Assembly (NCBI GenBank): GCA_018902385.1 | Contig: JABSSW010000015.1 | Location: forward strand, 434,001 to 498,000 | Origin: Physcia stellaris | Taxonomy: Eukaryota; Ascomycota; Lecanoromycetes; Caliciales; Physciaceae | Length of the DNA stretch: 64,000 nucleotides | Reading direction: 5' to 3' | Part shown: in pieces, positions 46,102-58,600 of the stretch | Layout of the letters: each line of letters begins with the position of its first letter | Numbering within the stretch: position 1 is the first letter of the stretch | Notes under the pieces: generated by a model | The model's input: only the letters and a program-made list of their open reading frames with translations | Told to the model about the DNA's origin: nothing | The model's database searches: none | Made by a program: the position numbers and the translations under genes

Positions 46102-46569
46102 ATGGAGCTCCTGCATTCCTCCTTGCGTACAAAAAGGCTTCCAGATCGCTCCGTAAGCGCTCGAAACCTTTTTACAATCATTGAGGTAGGAACCGAATCC
46201 AATTTCCAGACGCCCATGGTCAATTTTGCCAGCTCATCATTTATCAACGAGGCTGTGGTTGACGAGGGATCGACCTTGTTCTTCGGCGTCCTCAAACGGT
46301 CTAAACCAGCCCTAAAGCTTTCTGAAGACTCCAATCAGATCATAAAGTTAGAAGACCTGGCTTTCGCTTCCATCGTTCGGCCGAAAGTGGTAGACTTTGT
46401 AACCGCCAGAGCATGGTTGCAACCGCCGTCCCTGCGGACGATCGAGATCTTCGTTGTGCAGCATGCACTTCCTGCATGGTTTGTGTCGAAGTTCAGCGGA
46501 CGAAGCACCGATTTGGCGAGTTTGGAGGGTACGATGGTACCTAATGGGCGTGACGAAAGCTCAATATAG
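46102..46569 (+). CDS. Weakly supported ORF, 155 residues, unknown
   Basis: A single open frame from ATG (MELLHSSLRTKRLPDRS) to TAG. Composition is protein-like with alternating hydrophobic strands (LFTIIEVGTESNFQTPMVNF; TIEIFVVQHALPAWFV), but minus-strand frames over the same bases are also long, so coding status is unclear. No motif, signal peptide or membrane helix, and no known family. Confidence 0.25.
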   Translation: MELLHSSLRTKRLPDRSVSARNLFTIIEVGTESNFQTPMVNFASSSFINEAVVDEGSTLFFGVLKRSKPALKLSEDSNQIIKLEDLAFASIVRPKVVDFVTARAWLQPPSLRTIEIFVVQHALPAWFVSKFSGRSTDLASLEGTMVPNGRDESSI

Positions 46570-47154
46570 ATAGAAGCAGTCTTTGTAATTAATAGATGAG
46601 CAATTTCTTCGTGGTGAATTCGTCTACCGTAGTGAAGTTGTGTAGAACCAATGGACGTTTGGTGGACGGCATTTTGTGACTTTGGTGCCGCCGTAACCTC
46701 GCCTGCTAGCATCACCCCTCCATCCTGCAGTCGTTGCCCTGCCAGAACAACTCCATCCAGCTTTGCTTCTTAACATTGCTTAGCCGCTTCCATTTTGCTA
46801 CGAGCTTGTACCTTCTCTCCTTTCCTCCATTGCTCGTCATTGTCCCTCTCGACGGGCTTCCTCCCCGTCGGCCATCCTTTCCCTTGACGGCCGTGAGCCT
46901 CTCACGGCCTGTTAGTACCGATTCGTCGATTTTACATCCATTGCACCATGCTTTAGGATCAATAGGCTTATGGTCAAGGATACTACTTTATCAGAAATCG
47001 ATATCACTCGTCAAGGAAGCTGGCTTGCTCCGGGAATTGAATTTCAGCGGAGTTATAGGCAATTGGCAAGCACCCAATTGACCTTAGTGATCCCCTTCAG
47101 GCATTAGCTATCGAGCATTGTATCTATTACAGTGGCCATTGCTTACTCGGAAAC
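46570..47154. other. Upstream region of CDC25, no gene seen
   Basis: C/T-rich tracts at 46790-46900 are typical of a promoter or leader. Short ORFs only. Confidence 0.4.
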
Positions 47155-49015
47155 ATGGAGTTCTCTTCTCCACTGGCTACAATGCAGCCTCAGCCTCTGC
47201 GTTACGGATCCATGGGGTTTGAAGATAATTTGGGCTGGCGGTTTCCATTTGAGAAGAGGGAGCATAGCCTGGGGCATAACAATCTCAACTTCAACTTCAA
47301 CATTGAGGGTTTGAGCATGAGGGAACCTCCCAAGGATTACTTTAACCACAAATCTGTTCGAGGGTCGTCGCCAACTTCGACCTTGGTAGCAGATTTGTCC
47401 CAGAACCTGCTCATTGAGAAAAGGTAGATCCACGCCCAAAGATTGATGAATGAAGTCTAAACTGTTGAAGTCCCATCAACCCGACGCCACGACGAGCACT
47501 CTTCCCATCACTTCAATCACACATTCGAGGTGAGTATTCAGAGCCGGATGATGATTGCATTCGTACTAAAGATCCATTAGAAAGTAGTATCACGCCGCCA
47601 ATCCCTTCCTCCTCCCCTGGCCCAGTCCCTGACGCAATGGACATATCGCCACTCCCACACAAGCCTTCCTTTGCAGCAAGGACTGCTAGTGCACCACCTG
47701 TAGAGGAGGGAGCCTTTCCAATACCAAAAGAAGAACCTTTCAATGGTCTAGGAGGTGCTTGGCAGCCTACATATTCTGGCTGTTTACCTGTGTAAGAGTC
47801 GAGAGAGAGAAACAAGCTGCCATTATGCTGATGATTATCTTAGACGGAGAAAGGCTTCCATATCGAGACCGTCATTAGCACTGACCAAGGGTTACTCGAC
47901 TACCGCTGTCTCCATGAAGTCTGCCGACGCGGGTCCTCACCGAAACCCATTCAGCTTTGGAACTGCTTTGAATGACCCTTCGCCTTTCGGACAGGATGCC
48001 GGTTTAGCGTCATCTCCACCAGAAGAGCAACGACCACAGTCTGCAACTCTTCCGGTACCCGCGCCCTTGGGACCGCCAAAGTTCAAGCAACCCCTTATGG
48101 GATTGGCATCACAGCTCCGCTCGGGATCACCGCTTTCCGGCCACGTTCGAAAATGCTCAGCTCCCAGCCAGCGTCCTCGCAAACAGTTCCGCCGTTCTCT
48201 CAGCATGGTCGACAATCCAGCAGACATGGTAAAGGAGAGCCGCACCAACTTCTGTGTTGGTCTGGATCCTATTAAGGACATCGACGATGTTCCACAATTG
48301 CAGCTTCCTTATTTCAAATCGGAAGAAGAAAGTCTGCCTCGAATCAGCAAAGATACCATGATCGACGTCTTGGATGGCAAATACGACGTGTCTTACAAGC
48401 GTGCCATCATTGTTGACTGCCGGTTCGAGTACGAGTATGAGGGAGGCCACATCGACGGAGCAATTAATTTCAATAACAAAGAAGAGCTGGCAAGCAAATT
48501 ATTTGAGCAAAATGATCTAGAAAGCCCCGATAAATCTTTACTTATTCTTCATTGCGAGTACTCAGCTCATCGAGCGCCTATCATGTAAGCTCTACTGATC
48601 ACGTACTGGGGAGGTGGTCGTGCTAATAGTAATCCCTAGGGCGCAATTTGTCCGTCACCGAGATCGGGCCATCAACGCTCATCGATACCCCTTACTGAGC
48701 TATCCAGAATTATATATCTTGGACGGAGGTTATAGCTCCTTCTTTGACGACCACAAATTGCGGTGTTCCCCTCAACAATATGTCACTATGAAGGAAAAGG
48801 AACATATGCAAGCTCGCAAACGAGGGTTGGGGCGCGTCAAACAAGAACGTCAAAAGCTCAACAGAGCGCAGACTTTTGCTTTTGGACAGCACAGCCAACA
48901 AATAGAGGATAGCCCAACAGCCATCAATCGGCAATGCAGCTCCGCGGTCATCGCCATGGATGTTGCAGATATCCTTGATCGACGACTTCAGTCTCGACGG
49001 ATGGCATCCTATTAG
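47155..49015 (+). CDS. CDC25: Cdc25-type M-phase inducer phosphatase
   Basis: Five exons: 47155-47423, 47471-47529, 47581-47791, 47844-48584, 48640-49015; 551 residues. The N-terminal half is a disordered regulatory region with proline-directed sites (PINPTPRRALFPS, SITPPIPSS, MDISPLPHK) and a KGYST motif. The rhodanese-like catalytic domain includes RISKDTMIDVLDGKYD, VDCRFEYEYEGGHIDGAIN and the signature HCEYSAHR (HCx5R, residues 416-423; Cys417 nucleophile). The final intron lies just after this loop (RAPI-M). The enzyme removes inhibitory phosphates from Cdk1 Thr14/Tyr15 and triggers mitosis (Aspergillus NimT). The small second exon (59 nt) was inferred from frame and from the conserved PTPRRALF motif. 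Confidence 0.94.
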
Positions 49016-49858
49016 TTTCAGACACGAAATCCTATTCACGGCGTATCTGGCGGTGGCGTTGGGTCCACGAGCTTCTCCTAGCTTGTCGTGCTGTCTACGA
49101 TGTAGGACTCCGACGACTGTGGGTTCAACATATCCTATTTTCAGCTTGCTATCCACATCTTCCCAAATTAGAGACTCGGTCAATCTCACGATATCAAACT
49201 GAAGTCGCCCTGGTGGCCTGGCGTCTATGATCTTCACCTACCGTACCGCCTTAGCAACGCTCGCCTGGAGCTTAACTATTGAGCGAAGACTTCCTAGTGA
49301 GGTCATGCAAAGCTATAGCTATAGTGCATAAACGCTAACTCCGACTATCATTCCGGATCCTGTACTATCGTATTTCTAATATCCCTTCAGACGACTAGAC
49401 CTAGATCCCTTCTATAGGCCATTGGAAATCTTTCTGGCGGCAATCCAAGGAAGGTCAGGTGTTTGGCTTGAACAGGATATTAGGGAGAGTATTGGTATTT
49501 TCAAGGCTCGACCAGATAGGACACTCCTCCTACGTCGGTTGATTGTCAAACTAAAACATAAAAATGACTCGGTAGTTCCCTTAATTTTCGCCCCATGCAA
49601 TCGAATGTGAACCTTTTCCGTAACTGTTAGACCTTGCTCGTTCCATGACATTCCGGTATCAGAGGACCCATCATTGTCAAAGGCATAAGATTGTGCTTCA
49701 TCAAATTTCAGGACGCCCTTTTTATGGTCGAGGTCATGTGTCGGATTTGGCCTATTTAAGGGTTAGACAGGCTCAAAACCCTAAAAATCTGCCGAGGATG
49801 GGCTGAGGAGATGCTCTCAGTCTTAGAGGACTAATCCAAAACTCCATAGACTCTTCTC
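49016..49858. other. Intergenic region with a short protein-like remnant
   Basis: The open frame 49377-49610 reads like protein (for example YRPLEIFLAAIQGRSGVW, GIFKARPDRTLLLRRL) but has no ATG and no recognised relative. The rest shows nothing beyond AT-rich 3' flank of CDC25 and the SLD5 promoter. Confidence 0.35.
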
Positions 49859-50637
49859 ATGCGCATGGACATCGATGACCTACTTGCCGAATTAGACCAA
49901 GATGGCTTGCCTCAGGAGACGCGTGATCTTCATGAGCTTTCCCGTGCGTGGGTCACTGAGCGCAGTGCCCCTGAAATATTGCCCTGGCCTGCGTCGTTGA
50001 TGGAACGCGTACTTGATCGTATCCGTCGACAGGTATGTCTCCTTCGATATCTAGCAGATTAGGATACTGTAGCTGACTGGAGGGTTGTGGCAAGCAAGAT
50101 TGAGCTGGTTGAAGAACAGACTGGCAATGTTGACCCGAAAACCAACTTTCGCCTGATCATCACCCAAACTGAACTTGAGCGCTTCAAGTTCCTCGTGCGA
50201 TCGTTTCTACGTGCTCGTATAGCTAAGGTTGTCCATCCAATGTGCCACGCCTGAGCGTTGCTAATTGGTATTCGCAGATCGACGCCTACGCTCTTCACTA
50301 CTTGACCAATCCTGACCAATCAGCCAAACTTTCACCATCGGAAACTCAATATGCAAACACCCATCAATCCCTCCTCTCCGGACACTATCGCTCTTCTTTC
50401 CTTGCGCAATTCCCGACGTCACTACAAAGATTGGATGACACAGCTGGAGGCATCAGCATGATCGAGACGCCAGACCTCGACAAAGCGGTCTTCGTGCGGG
50501 CTCTAAGTGATACCGACGAGCCGGTCTATGTCGATGGCACTGACACTTATTTCGAAATGAAGAGAGGCGATGTCTTCGTTGTGCGATGGAGTGCCATTAA
50601 AGCATTGGTGGAAGGGGGCCAGGCAGAGCTTATATAA
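49859..50637 (+). CDS. SLD5: Sld5, GINS complex subunit
   Basis: Three exons: 49859-50032, 50099-50227, 50278-50637; introns 66 and 50 bp, both phase 0; 220 residues, normal for Sld5. The start [13 protein letters not shown] has a second ATG two codons later (49865) that could equally be used. The helical A-domain contains RIRRQ joined to [10 protein letters not shown] and then [20 protein letters not shown]. The B-domain ends [20 protein letters not shown], the usual Sld5 finish. GINS joins Mcm2-7 and Cdc45 in the replicative CMG helicase. The first intron uses a CAAG acceptor; the nearer GGAG acceptor would give an immediate stop. The second donor (GTTGTC) is weak. Confidence 0.93.
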
Positions 50638-53127
50638 ACCGCGATGCCACTCGGCCCTCAGCCCGGAATAGCCTTGGGAGGGTCGAAATTCCCAGAGGCA
50701 TACGATTAGCAGGGGGCGGGCAAGACAGGTCGCCTTTACCGAGGAGTAAAAGCACATCTGGCTCTCTTGAAGTCGAAACTCTTCAACCTGAGGAGCCTGT
50801 TTTCAAACATGTTCTAAAACAAGAAGTAAGATACCTCACCCATTTCGTCTTGTAAACCGAGTAAGTCTAATCGATACTCACAAAATGTAGGGTGGCGCTG
50901 TCACCTACGTGGGGTCAAGCAACGCTTTAAAGGAGACACTCTAGGGAATCACATTGCAGGATCTCAGAATTCGAGTAACACCGCAACAGGTCATTCGATC
51001 GACTATATCCAGCTCTCATTATATTTCAAATTAAAATTTATCAGTCTCAATAGTCTAGAAGGATCGTGCGCGAGACCAGGAGTCTGACAGAGACACGTCT
51101 GGCTTCTGGCTACATTGTTTCCAAAAAACCGGTTCGTGATTCTCCTTCTGTTGTGCATTGTGACGAACGTAGAATACCTGGTATCTCTCAGTCAGAGGAC
51201 GAATTTTGGATAGTCCTGCGATTGAGCACCTGTATACGTCGTACATTGATACGTGTCTCCTTTCTCAAAAGCCTAAATCACAGGCAATAATAAGCACTTC
51301 TTCTCTTACTCTGAGAACTCCAATTCAATTGTAGTCAGACACAAAAGTCTTCGCTCAAAAGATTTATCCTCATTAATATTTTTTAATTCTTATAAGCACT
51401 GGCTGTAATCCACGTCTATACCTTTGAGAAGGGACAATCGATTTAGGAGGTAGAGGTACACGAGATATCGCCCTCTTCCCCACAATGCTCCCCCATCGAT
51501 GCAACATCAAGATATTCTGAGAATCATTCCTGATTACCATCAGCACACGACAGATAACAGCCGAACCATTATCAAGTCAAGACCTGCTAGATACCTACCA
51601 CAGTGAAAGATGTCTTCAAAGCCATGACTACAATCCCATCACGCGTCTCCTTTCTATACTCGTCATGTGCACTTGCATCTCACTTGCTAGACGCACAATC
51701 CTCACTAGCCCGGACCTACATACGATCAACGACTTCCAAACCCCTCCCCCCCCTTCGAACATCAGAAGTAGAGAACCTCGCTCTCGGGATCCGATCTCAA
51801 ACCCGATCGCTAGGGCAAGTCCCCTCAGGCCATGAACAAAGCGTCGTAGAGACTACTCAGATGAAGGCTGGGCAGTCACCCCGACACCTTGCCCCCCCGG
51901 GTCACGCCATGCTCCCTACCATGCTTCGAGGGCGAGAGGTTCCCGGCTGCGAATGCCGAATATATCGCTCCATGCAATTTGTACCGTGGTTCCGGAATGC
52001 CATAATGACCTGTAGTATCCGACTTTATCCCGCTCATTGCTAGAGATCATTTCTGGGAATGCTTATAATGCAGTGGATGCGTTGGGGGATACTGGACTAC
52101 GGGTGTGGGATGGGTTGTCTTTAGATTATTTGGAGGGGGTGGTGGGATGCTTATGGTTGGGTTGGAGTAGGGGAGTCAGGTGGGGATTTTGAGGAGTTGC
52201 GGGGTATGAATCTTGAGCTGGGGGAGGACTGTGGAATTCTGGGGGAGGTTTTCGGATCGGTGCTCCGTGTGTGGTGGAAGGGAATAACCAAAAGAATGTC
52301 ACGTGTGGGATCAAAGTTCTAATACCTGAGTCCCTGGTCCATTCAACTTTCGGCAGTAGGAGCTCGATAACGCAACTCCGAGTCTAATAGCTTTGCGCTC
52401 GCTCCGGCGCTTCCCGATCTCCTACGTGAGGGTGCTGCGTGGAACTCCTTCTCCAAGGGCAACGCGTGTCTAGCTCGGTTTTGGATGAGTACTAGTGTAA
52501 ATAATATGTGAGCAGGCACTGGGGAGTAGAAGAGGATTAGGACCAATTGATGGATGCTTTGGGTATTTATTAATCAGGGAATTACTAATATTGACTGATT
52601 AACCCCAGGATCCCCAATGCAACCCATTGATTCTTTGACCCTTGGCCGTGGAAAGCATAATTCAATGCTATAGTTCCAGAGACGTGGAAGCATCTTTGGG
52701 TTGCGAGTTCCCTATGTCGTGAAAGCGGATTCGGGACCACGTATGGTTGAGCACTAGCTATATCTAGGTTTTCCATTAAGGTGGTTGGAGTCTCTGTTCC
52801 TAAGTCGGGCAAGCGGACTTCAACGGACGATTCCAAAGCGTGGGATTGGTTCCAACCTTGCGAATAATGAGCTCGAGATTGCCATAGGATGCCCCTATTG
52901 TTTGCCACTTGACCTTTGAATATGGTTGAAGTGCCCCAAGTCATGTGGCTAGTAAGTCTCCTAGGCTAATGCCCTAAATACGTTTTGTTGTCTGTCGGTC
53001 GAGGAATATGACCTTGAGATCAATTGACAGAATAGCTCTTCTCGACTCGAGTCCGACATAGTGCATTGTCCCCAAGAAAGGAGAAGGGCGGTGCATCCAG
53101 CAGATTACCGACAAATCCCAAGGCATT
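50638..53127. other. Longest gene-free stretch (about 2.5 kb)
   Basis: The sequence is AT-rich around 51000-51420 and 52480-52600. ORF 51603-52043 (plus) begins with GTG, has no motif, and is not supported. Minus-strand ORFs (52126-52944) are short and unremarkable. No transposase, repeat array or RNA gene was recognised. Confidence 0.4.
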
Positions 53128-55243
53128 TTAGATCGTGGTCGACGTCTCGGAGACTGTGCAATGTATCTTGAATCCTACGGATCCTTCACCGTCAGCGCTG
53201 CGTACCCAGTTTTTCTTCTTTCCCAGCTTCTCAATATCCTTGGCCCAATCTTCAACGATCTTGAGCTTGGAACCGACACATTCGATCTCGACCAGAAGAA
53301 CGGGCTGGCCTGGTTTCTTGCCACCTTCACTTAGACCCCAGTGAGACCGCACCCGAAGAACCCCTTCCCTAACGACGCCAGCCGGAAACAGGTCTCCAAG
53401 GCCATGAAGGATCCTCCCAAGATACGCCGTCCAGAAGGTCGCCTCAGCGCCTACCAGCCGCTGAAGCCCATCTTGGATTCCATGGTCAGTGGGTGGTAAT
53501 TCGGACCGCCATCGTTCACAGAGTGCCAGAGCGAGGAGAGCGCGCTCTTCGTGGCTTATACCATGCGCGTCCGCGAGTATACCAGTCGTCGTGCAGCGCA
53601 AGGCGCTTGAAGCACGGATGTCTTTTGGATGAGTAGCATGGACGTGGAGAAGGTGGACCGCGGACAGTACCAAGGACTCTTCGAAAGGAGAATTGCTAGG
53701 CGCAAGTGCTGAATTTAGTGGAAGCGCTCCATGGACTAGCTTCAGCAGTGTTGGTGTGTCCTGGGGGGCGTATGGAGATGTTGCTGCGACTAGAGGGTTT
53801 GTGGCTTGGACAGAAGGTGGTAGAGTCGAGAAAAGTAGGCCTTCCCGGACACCGCCCTGCGCGAAATGGACTTTATAGTGCTTCAGTGAGCTGGGGAGCG
53901 CACTCGTCAGGGCTGTTACAAGAAGTTCAATCGCCGGAATCTGGGAAGAACGGCGGGAGGAGATACGAAATGTAGAATTGTCCACTTCAGAGAGATCGTT
54001 TATGTTTGAGGGTTGGAAGTCGTGACTATCTATGCTGAAGCCATTGATTATGGGTATCGGGTAAGGTTGAATGGCATGCTTTGACATGAGGATATACCCC
54101 CAGCCTCGAAAACCACCACCACTGAGAAAAATGTGGAATGGCTGTTGACTTTCGCTCAGTCTCTCAAGTAGATCGAAAAGTCCGATGTCCTGGAAAGCTT
54201 GCCTGATGTCCGAGATCAACTTTCGATAAAGCTTTTCATGTTGTTCTTGGCTCTCAATGCTTTCAAGTTCCTTCTTCAAGGCGGCGGCGCCGTATGGTAA
54301 ACTGATGGAACCTTGTTTGCCCGTATTGACCGACCCATTGTCTGTCTCCATCCAGGTCAATTGGACGCTTCCGCCCCCCAGATCCATAACGAGACCCTTG
54401 ACGTGATCGAAACTACTCGCAATACCTAGAGCACCTATCCTATCGAGTGAAATGTATTAGCATTTCTACAGATCTGTAGTATTCTGGACTTCGGATCCTC
54501 ACGCATGCTAGAAGCTTGTAAGGAAATATCTGAAGTTTGGTTATTACTCGCCCAGGACAGCATTGAGGGCTGAGTTAGATGTCAAGACTGATATGTCGAT
54601 GTAGGAAAGCCACTGATATCTTGGATACAGAGTCCCAAATATAACAATCATGGTTGCCTACATTATGAAAACGAGAGAGTTGTTTCATCAAAGGGATACT
54701 TTCTTGCAGTGCTTGGTTCGATTAGGGGCGAGTAGTTCAAGGTCGATACGCAAAGCAGAGACAATAAATTAGGACTCCCTACCTTCCCTCCTCTTCTTTA
54801 GTGAGCATCTCGACTTTGAAGCCCAAGCTCGAAGATACCTGATGCAGAAATTCCTCACAATTGATGGCTGTCCGGGTAGCTTCGGTTGCCACAATTCTGA
54901 TACGATCATGCAGAACCCCAAAGTCTTGACAAGTTTCCTTGAATTGAAGCAAAATGCCGAGGACATCCTCAATTACCACTTGTGGTATGGGCACTCGTTC
55001 CAAACCCTCATGCTGGGCATCATATAAAGAGATATCGCAGCGATTTTGATAGATAGTAGGTAGGATACGAGCTCTTGGAGGCGACAAGTCGGATATCGAG
55101 AATCGAATGCCATTGCTGGGTATTGTTAGCTACTTGTGGCCAAGATGAGACAGCTTTCCGTTTGAGAACCTTCCCATATCGACAAGAGCATGATAGTCTC
55201 CCTTGAGCCTTGAAGATCCCGTCAAGGACATACTCTCTGCCAT
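53128..55243 (-). CDS. RTG2: Rtg2-like PPX/GPPA-family protein (retrograde regulation)
   Basis: Three exons on the minus strand: 55170-55243, 54783-55115, 53128-54439; 572 residues (yeast Rtg2 588). Exon 1 ends ALVDMGSNGIRFS across the junction, the first phosphate-binding motif of the actin-like ATPase fold. Exon 2 carries VATEATRTAINCEEF. Exon 3 carries SSFDHVKGLVMDLGGGSVQL, the second phosphate motif, and later FLSGGGFRGWGYILM. The family includes exopolyphosphatases. In yeast Rtg2 is the cytosolic sensor that relays mitochondrial dysfunction to Rtg1/Rtg3 by binding Mks1. The second intron (54440-54782, 343 bp) is long but removes no conserved segment. Whether this protein signals or hydrolyses polyphosphate is not decidable here. 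Confidence 0.92.
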
Positions 55244-55642
55244 ATTATATGATGCTTGGCAATTGAACACCACCGATGTTGGTTCTAATATCATGAAACA
55301 CTGAAAGTATGGCTATGACCGATGTCGTCTCCTCAAGGCACCTAAAAAGCACATTCTTGAAGGAAGATGTACGTATGGGAGGGACAAGGGCCCATACATG
55401 CTTGTACGCTGAATTGGTGAATGTGAGTTAGCTATCATTTCTGTCTGCAAATCCTCGGTAGAGTCCTGCAGCCCTCGTAAGTCAAGGTCCGAAATCCGAA
55501 GTATTGCTGCTGTCGCCTGTTTCGAACCCTAACAACGTGAATTTCGCTCTGCCCTACCCAGTTTAAGAATCGAATCAAGAGTACGAGTAGTTCGCAGTAT
55601 CGATGAGAGGCAGTATGTTGTTAGCTTGCTCAAAAATCTGAA
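55244..55642. other. Intergenic region between RPA135 3' end and RTG2 promoter
   Basis: Both flanking genes are on the minus strand; no coding content seen. Confidence 0.4.
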
Positions 55643-58600
55643 TTACTTAGGTACCACATTGAATTTCATCTTCACACCCATAGCGCTCAGCTCTACGTCC
55701 AAGTATTTCAGAACACCTGGTATAGCGACCACAGTGGTATCATCTCCCCCTATCCACTTGGTCCCCTGGCCGTCTTCCCACACCTCACCTTCAGCATCTG
55801 CCTCGAGCTTCTTCGCACATTTTCTGCATCGAACGATGCCTGTACCTCGACCCCCTTTCCTACCTTTTGTGCCTACCGTCGGTGTCGTGCTTAGGAAGCT
55901 ACCACAGATCTTGCACACCCATTGTCTGCAATAGTCGCTACAGTTCATTAAGCGATCCTGCAATAGGAATGCACAACCGTGGGCTAAAAGCGCATCTCTT
56001 TCCATCTCTCCGACACGTATGCCTCCTCCCTTACTTCGGCCCTTGATTGGCTGGCCCGTCAGCTGAGTGACTGGGCCAGTCGTCCGTACCTGGAATTTGT
56101 CGTTCACCATGTGTCGTAATCGTTGGTAGAAAACCAAGCCCACGTAAATATCAGCTGCAAACTCCCGCCCTGTGATACCACTGTACATCGGCTCATTACC
56201 ATGGTAGTTGTAGCCAGCCGCTTGTAGCTGACTTCCAAAGTAATCACCCGCAGTGTTCGTCTCATCGAACCGCCAAGGGGAGGAGTCTTGCGCCAAACCA
56301 TGTAATGCCCCTGATTTGCCGGCCAATGACTCAACGAACATGCCAATCGTCATGCGAGAGGGAAAAGCGTGAGGATTAATGATGACGTCTGGGACGATGC
56401 CGGACTCAGAGAAGGGCATATCGGTCGTCGGCCACTTCTGCGAACAGACGCCTTTTTGCCCATGGCGAGACGAGAACTTGTCGCCAATCACGGGAGACCG
56501 CGGTATGCGAAGTTTGATGCTAACTGCTTGACAAGGCTCCGCTCCAGACTCCGACCCGAGCACGCGGACTTCTTCTATAAATGCAGTCTCGGGATCCTTG
56601 TACTTGTGCTTGTAGGTCTCTCCATCGTTGTTGACGAACCGTTGATTTGAGGGATCCCAATAGACGCTATGGGATACCGCAATGGTATCACCTTCGCAAA
56701 TTTTCATGCCTACATGAGGAAGTCCGTCGTCGTCAATGCGCTGTTTCAGTGCTGGCGATATGAAGCTGTTGGGAGCATGACCGAAAAGTCTTTGGATTGA
56801 CTTAGCAGAGCGGCTCCCAATATCCTCATCGAGACGGATTATTTTTGTTTTGTAAATGGTACCGTGACCAAAGCCTCGCTCGTGTGCAGATTTATTTAAG
56901 ATCATAGCATCATCCATATCATAGCCAGTGTAAGATATAACAGCGACTACTGCATTCATGCCGTTGGGAAAATTATCTAAACCGTACTCATTGTATAGAG
57001 GAGGGCGGACAATTGGTGTTTGGCCCGTTTGGAGGCGATAGATCTTGTTGTCCGTGCGGTATCGGAGCGCTGTGCCAGGGGTACCCATAGCTTGCTTGCT
57101 CATCTGGCATTGGTACATGTTTCGTGGAGACTGATTGAAGTCTGAGAAGGGTGTCTGATTTGCAACTATCGATAGTATGTTTTTCGGGTCATACTCCACG
57201 TGGGTGGACTCTCCAGACTCGATCTCTGGTTCGGTGCAAGCAATCGACATGAAAGGTTGCTCAAAAGGCCCAACAAAGTCTTCCTTCTTTAGAGGCAGGT
57301 ACTTTACGGCACGAATCATGCGTGCGGCTTTCGACGAAATATAGAGACCAGGATATTGGCCGCCATCGGTGTTTGGGATGTAGCCTATCTCGAGTTCAGC
57401 GGGAACACTATGACTTCCCTCCACCTTCCAGTATCTCAGGGTATCTCCGATGACTAAGGATTGCTGTGGACTGCAGTATCCCAGGATTCGTCCATCCAGC
57501 TGCACCACGACCGACTCAGTCAGAGAAGCAGATGATGTATCGGACACTCCTAAACTTGCTAGCAAGACGGGAATTGCATGTGTATCAAGATCTTGCGTAG
57601 TGATTCGACACTTGTGAGCTAGGTGATTGAGAAGTCCACATGGACTTCCATCGGGGGTATGTACAGGACAAAGAAAGCCCCAACTCTCTGGCAGTAGCTT
57701 TCGTACTGTCGTCGTCTTTAGTTGAGCAAAGAAACTTCCCCTATGCACCATTCGGAAATGGCTAATAAATCTATAAAAATTAATTTTCTCTGCGACAACC
57801 GTAAATCCTGACGTCTGCTGCAGGTCAAGCCCAGTAGGACTGACAAGATTGCCCGTGGAAAGAAAATACACCAGCAAGGATCCTATATTCTCGTTGGTCC
57901 TCGCTAGAATCTTGGTTGAGAAATCTTTCATGAATTGAGGATGAGCAAAACCACCCGAATGATGATCATGCCGATCTTTCTCTCGTCTGGTGAACCAGTC
58001 ACCAGCTGCTGCTTGAATGGAGCGAAGCCACTCGTCTAACTTTTCTTTCAATAGCATACCATACAGGAAACCTGGTAACAAGACCTCTTGGTTTGAAACT
58101 GCGTCAGCGTTATCAACCGAACAATCGCCAGCAACTAGTGCATATAATTTGCGGATCATGAAGATTAACATCTTGAATTTGTCTCGATCTTGAGACCCTG
58201 TTACGTCTACGTTACCTAAATGAACAAGTACAATCTTGCGAAGAAACTCAGTCCCTACGTCAAAGTCTGACAAATCATCTGACACTCCTAGCACAGGTCG
58301 AAACCTGTTCCCAAGGTAAGACCTAGTTTCTTCCTGCCCACGCAAGTTGAATGCCTTATACGTGCGGAGAAGAAGCTCGACACGATCAGTCATGAAGGTG
58401 TTCTCCACGCCTTTCGACCCGGGGGTGCCCACTAACCCCTCGAATATTTCCCGGTCGTTCGTCTCAACTAGGGCTCTGAGAATCATCATAACGGGGACCA
58501 AGTACTCGTTTTTGCGCCAAGAGAAACGGAAGGTGACATTGCCATCGTTGAGATAATGAAGGACGTTTGTTTGCGACGTCTGGTCTGGCCGTACACACCT

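Noticed and set aside
45954-46715. Two consecutive minus-strand ORFs in one frame
   Set aside because: Separated by a stop, no motif, and they overlap a plus ORF of equal quality; no evidence to choose them.
49377-49610. Protein-like frame between CDC25 and SLD5
   Set aside because: No ATG, bounded by stops, no family recognised; kept only as a remark in the intergenic entry.
51603-52043. Plus-strand 146-codon ORF in the longest gene-free stretch
   Set aside because: Begins with GTG, has no motif, no splice-supported extension and irregular composition.
55505-55560. TTCGAACCCTAAC, resembling a tRNA B-box on the minus strand
   Set aside because: No matching A-box or cloverleaf at the right distance.
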